Origin: a virus
IMG/VR virus record: IMGVR_UViG_3300046028_008563
Span: 1 to 53,143 of that record
Direction: 5' to 3' (one strand)
Length of the DNA: 53,143 nt
Shown here: piece after piece, positions 33,096 through 40,090 of the stretch
Layout of the letters: each line of letters opens with the position of its first letter
Numbering within the stretch: the first letter of the stretch is position 1
Made by a program: the position numbers and the translations under genes
The notes under the pieces: generated by a model
Databases searched by the model: none
Told to the model about the DNA's origin: nothing
Seen by the model: the letters and a program-made list of their open reading frames with translations, nothing else

Positions 33096-33159
33096 GGACC
33101 AGTGCGGGAGTTGAACCCGCTGCGCACCGTGCCTGACACACGGTGCGCCCTGTCTGGTC
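33096..33159 (-). ncRNA. tRNA-like fold without a D-arm
   Basis: Reverse strand, 64 bases. Ends pair as an acceptor-like stem: GACCAG (33159-33154) with CTGGTC (33102-33097). A perfect T-arm look-alike follows: GCGGG, loop TTCAACT, CCCGC (33120-33104). Between them is a 10-bp stem GCGCACCGTG/CACGGTGCGC with a 7-base loop TGTCAGG; the loop centre would be a UCA anticodon. There is no room for a D-arm, position 33 is G instead of U, and no CCA is encoded. It begins at the stop of the upstream gene. It could be a degenerate tRNA, a tRNA mimic or simply a hairpin pair. Confidence 0.35.
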
Positions 33160-33463
33160 AGTAGGGGAAGTCAGCGACGGGCGGCGCGGGCGGGGCGCTG
33201 TCCTCAACCCGGCGCATCTCGCCGAGGATGAACGCCGCCAACTCTGCGCACTGGACCTCGCGCTTGCTGTAGTCCAGCCCCGCCGTGGTGTGGGCGATCC
33301 ACAGACCCGGCTGGATCGCTGCATCAGCCGTGACCGAGCCGTTCGCGTGGTGCGTCGTGATGTGGCCGCACACCGCATTGAACCCGACAGACCAGCCGCG
33401 GCGACCAGCCATCATCTCCAGCGCCTCATCGATCACACCGTCAACCGCATCAAACTCGTACAT
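33158..33463 (-). CDS. Unknown protein, first gene of the leftward operon
   Basis: 101 residues from an ATG with GGAG 6 bases upstream. Starts MYEFDAVDGVIDEALEMMAGRRGW and ends in a Pro-rich tail (APPAPPVADFPY). It is closest to the main leftward promoter (33543-33515), so it should be expressed early. Function unknown; first genes of such operons are often takeover or anti-defence factors. Confidence 0.65.
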   Translation of the reverse strand: MYEFDAVDGVIDEALEMMAGRRGWSVGFNAVCGHITTHHANGSVTADAAIQPGLWIAHTTAGLDYSKREVQCAELAAFILGEMRRVEDSAPPAPPVADFPY

Positions 33464-33514
33464 CACACGCTCCGTCAGGTAGTTGCGGTGTGCGTCATCG
33501 CCACCGTGAGAATG

Positions 33515-33543
33515 ATAATAGCGCCTCCCCTCCCCTCAGTCAA
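33515..33543 (-). promoter_or_regulatory. Strong sigma70-type promoter of the leftward operon
   Basis: Reverse strand: TTGACT (33543-33538), 17-base G/A-rich spacer, TATTAT (33520-33515). It is 52 bases upstream of the first leftward gene. An operator-like palindrome touches the -35 box, so repression or activation at this spot is likely. Confidence 0.78.
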
Positions 33544-33565
33544 GCATTTTGCTAAACATTTTGCT
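33543..33565. promoter_or_regulatory. Operator-like pair 1
   Basis: AGCATTTTGCT (33543-33553, palindromic apart from its centre) and AACATTTTGCT (33555-33565), start-to-start distance 12 bp. Located at the -35 of the leftward promoter. A second pair with the same spacing is at 33712-33734. Likely bound by the XRE protein encoded at 33809. Confidence 0.6.
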
Positions 33566-33611
33566 AAAACTTTTGTGGTCAGGAAAGAGATCGTGACCAC
33601 GTTGAGGGGCA

Positions 33612-33627
33612 GGCAGGCGGCGGCGGC
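33612..33627 (+). repeat. GC-rich element, TCACTCG subtype
   Basis: GGCAGGCGGCGGCGGC followed by TCACTCG. The copy before the large terminase (45960) is followed by TGACTCG, so these two form a subtype distinct from the AAGAG copies. Confidence 0.55.
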
Positions 33628-33711
33628 TCACTCGCTCGCATGCCGATCAGCTCCCATGCGCCTCTGACGGCTCATGCGGGGCTGGTGCGGGCCACACTGA
33701 ACATGCGTCTA

Positions 33712-33734
33712 AGCATCCTGCTAAGAATTGCGCT
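33712..33734. promoter_or_regulatory. Operator-like pair 2
   Basis: AGCATCCTGCT (33712-33722, AGCA/TGCT arms) and AGAATTGCGCT (33724-33734), again 12 bp apart start to start. Lies about 75 bases before the HTH gene, where its promoter should be, consistent with autoregulation. Confidence 0.55.
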
Positions 33735-33808
33735 AGGCGTATTTACAAGCGCGCTGCTCATGTGGCAGGGCTTGTGGTGGTGGCATGGCCCGACACATGG
33801 AGGTCAAG

Positions 33809-34090
33809 ATGGGCGATCAAAGGCTGGAGACGATGACACAAGAAGACAAGCTGGAGCTGGCACGGGCGGTCACGAGGCTGCGCGAGTTCGTGGGGAAGTC
33901 GCAGAAGGACGTGGCAGAGGCAGCGGGCATCCCCCGCTCCACCTACACGAACATGGAGCGGTACGGCATGGGCTCGCCGGAGACCTTCACCAAAGCCCTC
34001 ACCGCGCTCAACACAGACCTTGACCGTGTGCGCGAGTGGTACGCGGGCGCCCAGCTCCTGACCAGCAAGGCGACGGGGACAGCGGGATGA
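33809..34090 (+). CDS. XRE-family repressor-like regulator
   Basis: 93 residues from the ATG behind GGAGGTCAAG; an upstream in-frame ATG at 33785 has no site. HTH at about residues 20-60: LREFVGKSQKDVAEAAGIPRSTYTNMERYGMGSPETFTKALTALN. Short C-terminal tail without a peptidase domain. It opens an operon with ParA and ParB (ATGA overlap), so it may regulate partition as well as the divergent leftward promoter. The paired 11-bp sites are its likely operators. Confidence 0.75.
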   Translation: MGDQRLETMTQEDKLELARAVTRLREFVGKSQKDVAEAAGIPRSTYTNMERYGMGSPETFTKALTALNTDLDRVREWYAGAQLLTSKATGTAG

Positions 34091-34839
34091 CCCACACCCT
34101 CGCCATAGCCACCCAGAAGGGCGGCAGCGGCAAGACAACCACGGCGGTCAACCTCGCCGCCGCGCTCGCAGCGGCGGGCCAGCGCGTGCTGCTCATCGAC
34201 CTTGACGGGCAGGCGAGCGCGAGCGCGTGGCTTGGCGCGTCCGCTCAGGACGGCGGCACCTTCGACGTGTTGGCCGGGGAGGCGGAGCTGGGGGCCGTGC
34301 TGACCACCCCGCTTGAGAGGCTGGACGTGTGCGCCGCCGACGCCCGCCTGTTCCGCCTTGACCGGGCGCTGGGTGGGGAGCCAGGGGCAGAGGCCATACT
34401 GCGCGCCGCGCTCGCCGCCGCCGCCCCCTCCCATGACTGGATCATCTGCGACTGCCCCCCGGCGCTGGGGCTCGCCACGACGCAAGCTCTCGTCGCGATG
34501 AGGCGCGTGCTTGTCCCGGTCGAACCCTCGGCGCTCGCCCTGCCCGGCGTGACGGAGCTGGACGCGGCGATCAAGCGCGTCCAGCGCATCGAGCAAGGCG
34601 TGCATGTGGGCGCGGTGGTGGTGGTGAGGGCAGACGCGAGGACGAAGATCACAGGCGAGGTCACAGACCAGCTCCGCGCCCATTGGGGTGAGCTTGTGTG
34701 CGCCACCCAGATCCGGGAGGACGTGAAGCTCAAGCAGGCGCCCGCCGCGCACCTCCCCGCCCATCTCTACGCCCCCGACTCGCGGGCCGCCGCCGACTAC
34801 GCAGCGCTCGCCGTCGAGCTCAAAGCGAGGTGGGCATGA
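34087..34839 (+). CDS. parA: ParA-type partition ATPase
   Basis: 250 residues, ATG overlapping the HTH stop. Deviant Walker A KGGSGKTT (11-18) right at the N-terminus with LLIDLDGQASAS (35-46), and the Walker B region DWIICDCPPALG. No N-terminal HTH, so it is the short type Ib form; the separate HTH gene upstream would supply DNA binding. ParA positions plasmids before division. Its presence in a phage points to maintenance as a plasmid. Confidence 0.9.
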   Translation: MTHTLAIATQKGGSGKTTTAVNLAAALAAAGQRVLLIDLDGQASASAWLGASAQDGGTFDVLAGEAELGAVLTTPLERLDVCAADARLFRLDRALGGEPGAEAILRAALAAAAPSHDWIICDCPPALGLATTQALVAMRRVLVPVEPSALALPGVTELDAAIKRVQRIEQGVHVGAVVVVRADARTKITGEVTDQLRAHWGELVCATQIREDVKLKQAPAAHLPAHLYAPDSRAAADYAALAVELKARWA

Positions 34840-35975
34840 GCGCCAAGAACATCATCACCCGCGCCCTGCCCGCGGACTATGTGGAGAGGTTGATCGAGCG
34901 GGCCAAGCCTGTGACGCGGGCCAACCCGTTCAGCGAGGGCAAGCTGGCGGCGGCAGGTGTCGAGGTGCCACTCGATGACATAACCCGTGATGAAACCTTG
35001 CAGCCCCGCGACGGGCTCAAGGATGCGCATGTGAGGGCGATCCAGACGGCGCTGGAGTCGGGGGTCGAGATGCCGCCCGTCGTGCTGTACCAGCTCGGCG
35101 ACACGCTCGCCCTGGTGGATGGCTGGCACCGCTTCGCAGCGCATCAGCGGGCGGGCAAGGTCAAGATCAGCGCCGACCTCTACGACGGCGACAGGGACGA
35201 CGCCATCGCTCACGCGGGCGCGGCGAACGTGGGGGACAAGCTCGGGCTCACGGCGAGCGAGCGGGTGAGCTTCCTGCTCGCGCTGCTCAAACTCCCCAAG
35301 TACCGCAAGCTGTCTGACCGGGCGCTGGCGAGGATGGTAGGCGTCGCCGCTGCGACCGTCGCCAAGTACAAGCGCCAGATCGATCAGGGCGCCGCTCAAA
35401 ATGAGCAGCCCGACACCCGTTCAGTATCGCTCGCCACCGCCGCCGCCGATCTCGAAGGGATCACACAGCATCCCGCGCCCGGTCGTGTCCTGCGCCGCTC
35501 CGAGGGCCGCGCCGATGAGATCCAGCCCCGACACGTCCAACCAGGTGAGGCGCTCACCGTGACGCAGATCGTACCGCCCGCGCCTCCCGAACCTGCTGTG
35601 CGCCACGTCGCGGCGTACACCTCGCGCAAGCGGGTGGTGGGGGTGGGCTGGCTGCGCGAGTGCGAAGACGACAAGATCGCGATCCTCTACTGCCCGGACC
35701 GCGTGCCTGTGGGTCTGACCGACTTCCTCCGATCCTCGCAGATCGTGGCAGGCGGCGCCGTCATCATCCCGCTTGAGCTGCACAGCGAGGGGACGTGGGC
35801 GGAGCTGGTCAAGCAGGGGCTCGCCCTCCTGTGGTGGGCGACCGGGCCGGGCGGGGAGGTGTGGCTTGTGTGGGGAGCGGGGCGCCCACCGCGAGGTGTG
35901 CCGTCGAGGGTGGGAGATCTGGGGGAGCTTATCAGCGCGCTCGATGCCGGGCGCGGGCTGCTTGTGGAGATATGA
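34836..35975 (+). CDS. parB: ParB-like partition/nuclease-fold protein
   Basis: 379 residues, ATGA-coupled to parA. ParB/Srx N-terminal domain: VPLDDITRDETLQPRDGL (45-61), ALESGVEMPPVVLYQLGDTLALVDGWHRFAAH (72-103; the WHR box replaces the GERR of chromosomal ParB). An HTH follows (RALARMVGVAAATVAKYKRQ, 162-181). The C-terminal about 150 residues form a separate alpha/beta domain (RKRVVGVGWLRECEDDKIAILYC onwards) that I do not recognise. It should bind the centromere site and load onto ParA. Confidence 0.8.
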   Translation: MSAKNIITRALPADYVERLIERAKPVTRANPFSEGKLAAAGVEVPLDDITRDETLQPRDGLKDAHVRAIQTALESGVEMPPVVLYQLGDTLALVDGWHRFAAHQRAGKVKISADLYDGDRDDAIAHAGAANVGDKLGLTASERVSFLLALLKLPKYRKLSDRALARMVGVAAATVAKYKRQIDQGAAQNEQPDTRSVSLATAAADLEGITQHPAPGRVLRRSEGRADEIQPRHVQPGEALTVTQIVPPAPPEPAVRHVAAYTSRKRVVGVGWLRECEDDKIAILYCPDRVPVGLTDFLRSSQIVAGGAVIIPLELHSEGTWAELVKQGLALLWWATGPGGEVWLVWGAGRPPRGVPSRVGDLGELISALDAGRGLLVEI

Positions 35976-36029
35976 AAAATGCTGATGTCCGCCGATACCA
36001 CTAGACAACTGTTCAAGGAGACCGCTACC

Positions 36030-36593
36030 ATGCCGAAGCCTACCACACAACCTGCCATCCCAAAGCAGGCGGCGGGCGCAAAAAACAACCCCCCGGCATC
36101 TGTGGAAGGAGGCGGGGGGTTGTCGTCGAGGTCCGATCACGAACCCAAACACGAGGTGAACTTACCCGCCAACGAACCAAAGCACAACGAACATTTTGAT
36201 CGTGGGGAGACCGAAAACTCTCTTGGCCAAGAAAGGCGAGAGCCCCAAGACCGCTACAGTCCGGGGCTCTCTGACCACTCCAGGGTCAACGAGGGAGAGT
36301 TTAGTCTCGACCAGTGGTCGCGTCAAGTGTTCAGTGCACGAATTGACGCGACCAGCAAGCTCCTCTTGCTCGCCATGGGCCAGCTCGCAGACACCAGCGG
36401 CGTCTGTTGGCCGACGCAGGCGACGCTCGCGCACATGCTCAACTCCGGCCGCGGCACCGTGATCAGCGCCATCACCCGCATGGAACAAGCGGGGTGGCTT
36501 CTTGTAGATAGGGACAGGACCGCGCAGGGGCACAAGCTCCATCACTACATACTGTTACCGCTCATCAACGACGAGAGCCATGTTCAAAAATAG
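36030..36593 (+). CDS. Winged-helix initiator-like protein
   Basis: 187 residues from an ATG with AAGGAG upstream. Residues 1-90 are polar, low complexity and encoded by DNA with strong hairpins. Residues about 92-180 are a winged helix: FSLDQWSRQVFSARIDATSKLLLLAMGQLAD, then VCWPTQATLAHMLNSGRGTVISAITRMEQAGWL, as in helix-turn-helix replication proteins. The same layout occurs in the next gene, so the two look like paralogues. Either a second initiator or a replication regulator. A later start (for example GTG 36156) is possible. Confidence 0.6.
   Translation: MPKPTTQPAIPKQAAGAKNNPPASVEGGGGLSSRSDHEPKHEVNLPANEPKHNEHFDRGETENSLGQERREPQDRYSPGLSDHSRVNEGEFSLDQWSRQVFSARIDATSKLLLLAMGQLADTSGVCWPTQATLAHMLNSGRGTVISAITRMEQAGWLLVDRDRTAQGHKLHHYILLPLINDESHVQK
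36085..36123 (-). terminator. Hairpin with T-run on the reverse strand
   Basis: ACAACCCCCC (36085-36094) pairs with GGGGGGTTGT (36114-36123). On the reverse strand the stem is followed by a T-run, as in a factor-independent terminator for leftward transcription. It sits inside the coding frame of the winged-helix gene. Confidence 0.55.
36215..36302. other. Nested inverted repeats inside the winged-helix gene
   Basis: Outer arms AAACTCTC (36215-36222) and GAGAGTTT (36295-36302) enclose inner arms GAGAGCCCC (36238-36246) and GGGGCTCTC (36263-36271). Just upstream ACGAAC occurs three times (36139, 36172, 36187). The block could be a structured mRNA leader or a centromere-like site next to parB. 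Confidence 0.5.
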
Positions 36594-36607
36594 TACACAC
36601 CTATTCG

Positions 36608-36636
36608 TTGACAGAACATGGCCAACCCCCTACACT
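36608..36636 (+). promoter_or_regulatory. Sigma70-type promoter of the replication operon
   Basis: TTGACA (36608-36613), exact 17-base spacer, TACACT (36631-36636). It is 77 bases before the ATG of the iteron-bearing initiator gene at 36714. Confidence 0.75.
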
Positions 36637-36713
36637 GACTCTCGCGGTTGAACCTACGCTACCCGGCATCGCCGGTGGTTCCTCCGAGCGACAAAGACAC
36701 TCCAAGGATCAAC

Positions 36714-37769
36714 ATGACCTCCCCCACCTCTGGGCAGAATTACTTTGTGGACAGATGGCGTAAACTAGCTTTCAAGCTGAGGATCAAGGGCGATGCGAAG
36801 CTGGTGCTTCTCGCTCTGGTCGAACTCTACGCCGGTCACAAAGACGGTTCCAACTGCTACCCCTCCATCGACTCCCTCGTCTGGCACACTGAGCTGTCCA
36901 GGCGCACCGTCCAGCGGGCGCTGGATCTGCTTGAGGAGCGCTCCATCGTGACGCGCATCCAGTGCGTCGGCACCTCCAACCTCTATGAGTTTGGCGACGC
37001 CGACAAGCTGGAGAGCGCCATCCCGGAGCGCCCCGCTCGTCAAGCACGGGTGTCACAGGGACACCCCCGTCAGGCTGACACCAGTGTCGCGCTGACACCC
37101 CCGTCAGGTCACGCTGACACCCCCCCTGTGTCACAGGGACACCCCCCCTGTGTCAGCGTGACACCCTACCACTCGCAGGGAACACCCTCATTAAACACTC
37201 CCAATGAGCAGGCGGCAGCCACACGCACGCATGAGGGCGAGCGCACGCATGAGGCACGCCAGCCAGCCGCCGCCCCCAAGGGTCAGGATTTGAATCTTGA
37301 CCATGACCAGCCCAAGCAGGCGGCGGCGGCAAGCAGGGAGCCTGCTCAGACCTCCACAGCGGCCTCGCAGGACGAGCCGTCTGAGGAGCTGGTGGTGTGG
37401 CTCGGGACGACGATCAAGGAGCGCGTGGCGGGGCTCGTGCAGACGCCCGGCGAGGTCAAGCGCGGACAGGTCAAGGCAGCGGCGCGGACGCTGAAGCGCT
37501 GGGCGAAGGGCGATGAGGCGCAGGTGAGGGCATACCTCGCCGATGAGCTGGACCGCCAGGAGGGCCGCGACGATTCGGGCAAGGCGCGGAACGTGGGGAA
37601 GCTCATCGAGTGGATCGCCGACCGCAAGGCGTGGGAGAGGTGGCAGGCGAGCGAGACGGCGCCGACGCCGGAGCATCACCGCGCCACGGTGCGGGGCGGC
37701 AAGCGCCATGGGAGCGCGTTCTTACACGAGCCAGAGACGTCGGCATGGGCTGCGACGCTTGAGCGCTGA
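36714..37769 (+). CDS. Replication initiation protein with in-gene origin
   Basis: 351 residues from the ATG behind AAGGATCAAC; a TTG at 36648 is a less likely start. Residues about 10-95 are a winged helix: YFVDRWRKLAFKLRIKGDAKLVLLALVELYAG, then NCYPSIDSLVWHTELSRRTVQRALDLLEERSIV. Residues 110-155 are encoded by the iteron cluster and are probably disordered (SQGHPRQADTS). A Gln/Ala-rich linker leads to a helical C-terminus (VVWLGTTIKERVAGLVQTP onwards). An initiator gene that contains its own iterons, followed by a helicase loader and helicase, parallels lambda O-P. Recruits the loader, by analogy. Confidence 0.78.
   Translation: MTSPTSGQNYFVDRWRKLAFKLRIKGDAKLVLLALVELYAGHKDGSNCYPSIDSLVWHTELSRRTVQRALDLLEERSIVTRIQCVGTSNLYEFGDADKLESAIPERPARQARVSQGHPRQADTSVALTPPSGHADTPPVSQGHPPCVSVTPYHSQGTPSLNTPNEQAAATRTHEGERTHEARQPAAAPKGQDLNLDHDQPKQAAAASREPAQTSTAASQDEPSEELVVWLGTTIKERVAGLVQTPGEVKRGQVKAAARTLKRWAKGDEAQVRAYLADELDRQEGRDDSGKARNVGKLIEWIADRKAWERWQASETAPTPEHHRATVRGGKRHGSAFLHEPETSAWAATLER
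37050..37164. other. Iteron cluster, probable origin of replication
   Basis: The pentamer GTGTC or its complement GACAC occurs ten times in 115 bases (from 37050, 37060, 37077, 37084, 37094, 37116, 37128, 37138, 37150 and 37160), usually with GGGACACCC or GCTGACACC context. The right half is an inverted repeat: ACGCTGACAC (37111-37120) with GTGTCAGCGT (37150-37159). Located within the initiator gene, as in lambda. The cores alternate in direction, so binding by dimers is likely. Confidence 0.72.
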
Positions 37770-37787
37770 ACTACAAGGGAGGACGAG

Positions 37788-38606
37788 ATGACATCGAAGC
37801 GTATGGATGATCTGACAGGGCTCTTGGGCGAGGTGAGCGAGCGCCCCCAGCCCGGCAAGTGTGAGCGGTGCGGGCAGGCCGTGCCGCCGATGGACACGAA
37901 GATGGGAGGCTGGTTCACCCCGCCGATCTGCACACCGTGTGTGGAGGGCGAGCGGGCGGCGCAGCGCAAGAATGAGCGGGCGGCGCGCATCAAGGCGTGG
38001 ACCAAGGAGCTTGAGCGGCAGCAAGGCGGGCCGCTGTGCGTGAAGCGGCGCGTGGACCTGCCCGACCTGCTCGCCGCGTTCGTGGTCGGCGGCGGCTGGC
38101 TTGAGGGGCAGAGCGCGGTGTACCTGACGGGGCACACGGGCACCGGCAAGACGCAGGCGATGACCGAGATGGCGCAGCGCCTGATCGAGCGGTACGCCGA
38201 TGAGCCGCGGGCGACGTCGCCTGTGGCGTATGTGTCGATGCAAGACCTGCTCGATATGCTGCGGGCGCGGGAGGATGTGAGCGCGCTCACGTCGGCGCCC
38301 TGGCTGTTCCTCGATGAGATCGGCGCTGTGGCTCTGACCGATTGGGGGCATGAGCAGGTGTTCAAGCTCATCAGCGCTCGCTGCCACTCGGAGCGCCCGA
38401 CGGTCTACGCGTCGAACCACCACCTCATCGACCTGCTGTTGTGGGCGGGCGAGTCGACGTCGCCGGGCGCGTTCTACGGCGTCGCCGGGTGGGACCACCG
38501 CATCACCACCCGCTTGCTCGCAGCGATCGGCGGGCAGGATGAGCGTAAGCGCTTGCCCGGTGTCATCACCTTCGAGCGCCGCTGGCGTCTGGAGGTGCGC
38601 CGATGA
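37788..38606 (+). CDS. DnaC-type helicase loader ATPase
   Basis: 272 residues with GGGAGG upstream. An N-terminal zinc finger (Cys25, Cys28, Cys48, Cys51), a helical linker, then an AAA+ core: Walker A GHTGTGKT (115-122) and Walker B LFLDEIG (173-179), and later ERPTVYASNHHL (sensor-type). This is the DnaC/IstB-like loader plan. It lies between the initiator and the DnaB helicase and overlaps the latter as ATGA. Confidence 0.87.
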   Translation: MTSKRMDDLTGLLGEVSERPQPGKCERCGQAVPPMDTKMGGWFTPPICTPCVEGERAAQRKNERAARIKAWTKELERQQGGPLCVKRRVDLPDLLAAFVVGGGWLEGQSAVYLTGHTGTGKTQAMTEMAQRLIERYADEPRATSPVAYVSMQDLLDMLRAREDVSALTSAPWLFLDEIGAVALTDWGHEQVFKLISARCHSERPTVYASNHHLIDLLLWAGESTSPGAFYGVAGWDHRITTRLLAAIGGQDERKRLPGVITFERRWRLEVRR

Positions 38607-39991
38607 GCCGCAATCAGGACGCGATCCGCGTCGCACCCCACAACGATGAGGCGGAGCGCTCGATGATCGGCGCTGCGCTCGTCGACAACCGCATGATCCA
38701 GCAGCTCCGCGCCATCGTCGCGCCGGGCGACATGTACCGCGAGGGGCACCGCCACATCTGGCGCGCCATCGACGCGTTGCACGAGCGCGGCGACGTGGTG
38801 GACGTCATCACGCTCGCCGACCAGCTCCACGCCGAGGGGCTGCTTGAGGCAGTCGGCGGCCCCAACGTGCTGCTCGCCCTCACAAGGGAGCTGCCCAGCG
38901 CGGCGAACAGCACCTATTACGCGCAGATCGTGGCCCGCAAGGCCCAGCTCCGCGCCATCATCAGCGCCTCGCTCGCGACCGCAGACGCGGCGTATGAGGA
39001 TCTGGACGGCGAGGATCACGACGCATGGTGCGCCCGCACCGCCACGCGCCTCACGGGCCTGCTCGTCGCGCAGCATGGGAGCGACACGGCGCACCATGCC
39101 GAAGAATTTACGAAGGCGCTCACCGCGCACATCTACCACGGCGCAGAGCTTGGCCCGCGCTGGGACACACCGTTCCCCTCGTTCAACGCTGCGCTTGACG
39201 GCGGGCGCTTTGAGGCGGGCCAGCTCATCGTGGTGGGCGCGAGGCCGGGCGGCGGCAAGACGGCGTGGGCGCTTCAGGTGGCGCTGCACAACGCGATGGC
39301 GGGGCACAACAGCCTGTTCTTCAGTATGGAGATGATGCGCGTCCAACTGGCCCTGCGGATGCTCGCCTGCCACTCCCGCGTGGATGCGCCGATCATCAAG
39401 GCGCGGTCGATGAGCGACCGCCAGTGGTCGCGCATCATCGACAGCTTGCAGGCGATCCGGGATGCGCGGATCTGGGTGGATGAGCGCACCTCGCTCACGC
39501 TCGCCCACGTCGAGGCGGAGTGTGCGCGGCTCGCGAGCGTCGGGCATCCTCCCGCGATCGTGGTGGTCGATTATCTCCAGCTTGTGCGGCCTGCGCAGTC
39601 GAGCGCCAACAAGGCCGACCAGCTCGATCTCATCGCGCAGGGCTTGCACGAGATCGCCCAGCGCCAGCGGTGCGTGGTGATCGCGCTCGCCCAGCTCAAC
39701 CGCAGCTCCGGCGCCGCCGAGGGCAGCCCAGGTCAGGGATCGTTCAAGGGCTCAGGCGGCATCGAGGCGGCGGCAGACGTGGCGCTCGTGCTGTGGCGCG
39801 AGGATGGCGGTGAGGACAAGGACAAGAAGACAGGTGCCGAGGGCGCTCCGGCGCGGCATGATGCGGGTGGCCCGGTGGCCATCAAGGCGGCCATCGTCAA
39901 GAACAGGTCGGGCTCTATCGGGCCGCTCGAATTCAACTTCCACGGAGCGCAGTACCGCTTCGAGGATCCCACAGCAGAAGACGACAGATAA
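38603..39991 (+). CDS. dnaB: Replicative DNA helicase, DnaB family
   Basis: 462 residues. N-terminal domain (NDEAERSMIGAALVDN, then MYREGHRHIWRAIDALHERGDVVDVITLADQL) and RecA-like C-domain: Walker A GARPGGGKT (212-220), SMEMMRVQLALRML, VVVDYLQLV (Walker B) and the SGAAEGSPGQGSFKGSGGIEAAADVALVLWR end. Full family length. Unwinds DNA at the fork; loaded by the upstream ATPase. Confidence 0.95.
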   Translation: MSRNQDAIRVAPHNDEAERSMIGAALVDNRMIQQLRAIVAPGDMYREGHRHIWRAIDALHERGDVVDVITLADQLHAEGLLEAVGGPNVLLALTRELPSAANSTYYAQIVARKAQLRAIISASLATADAAYEDLDGEDHDAWCARTATRLTGLLVAQHGSDTAHHAEEFTKALTAHIYHGAELGPRWDTPFPSFNAALDGGRFEAGQLIVVGARPGGGKTAWALQVALHNAMAGHNSLFFSMEMMRVQLALRMLACHSRVDAPIIKARSMSDRQWSRIIDSLQAIRDARIWVDERTSLTLAHVEAECARLASVGHPPAIVVVDYLQLVRPAQSSANKADQLDLIAQGLHEIAQRQRCVVIALAQLNRSSGAAEGSPGQGSFKGSGGIEAAADVALVLWREDGGEDKDKKTGAEGAPARHDAGGPVAIKAAIVKNRSGSIGPLEFNFHGAQYRFEDPTAEDDR

Positions 39992-39998
39992 GACCCCA

Positions 39999-40046
39999 GA
40001 CGCACCCCACGCACACTCGATTGGAACCCGAATGCGTGGGGGCGTC
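39999..40046 (+). terminator. Hairpin after the helicase gene
   Basis: An imperfect long stem: GACGC and CCCCACGCA on the left (39999-40013) pair with TGCGTGGGG and GCGTC on the right (40033-40046). It begins 8 bases after the dnaB stop. No T-run follows. Confidence 0.5.
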
Positions 40047-40090
40047 ACCAACCCACAAATGAGCCGTAGATGACGGCGAAGGATTAGACC

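Larger units (their letters stand above)
33464..33808. promoter_or_regulatory. Divergent control region between leftward operon and HTH-ParA-ParB
   Basis: 345 bases with no supported gene. Contents from left: leftward promoter (33515-33543), first operator pair (33543-33565), GC-rich element (33612-33627) and second operator pair (33712-33734). A possible weak -10 (TATTTA, 33740) for the rightward operon follows the second pair. Lower GC than the genes around it. May also contain the partition site. Confidence 0.7.

Noticed and set aside
33785-33808. Earlier ATG for the repressor-like gene
   Set aside because: No RBS before it, while the ATG at 33809 follows GGAGGT.
33464-36030. Integrase or attachment site beside the parAB operon
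   Set aside because: No tyrosine or serine recombinase motif in any plausible gene, and no repeat of a host tRNA end; the tRNA-like fold lacks a D-arm.
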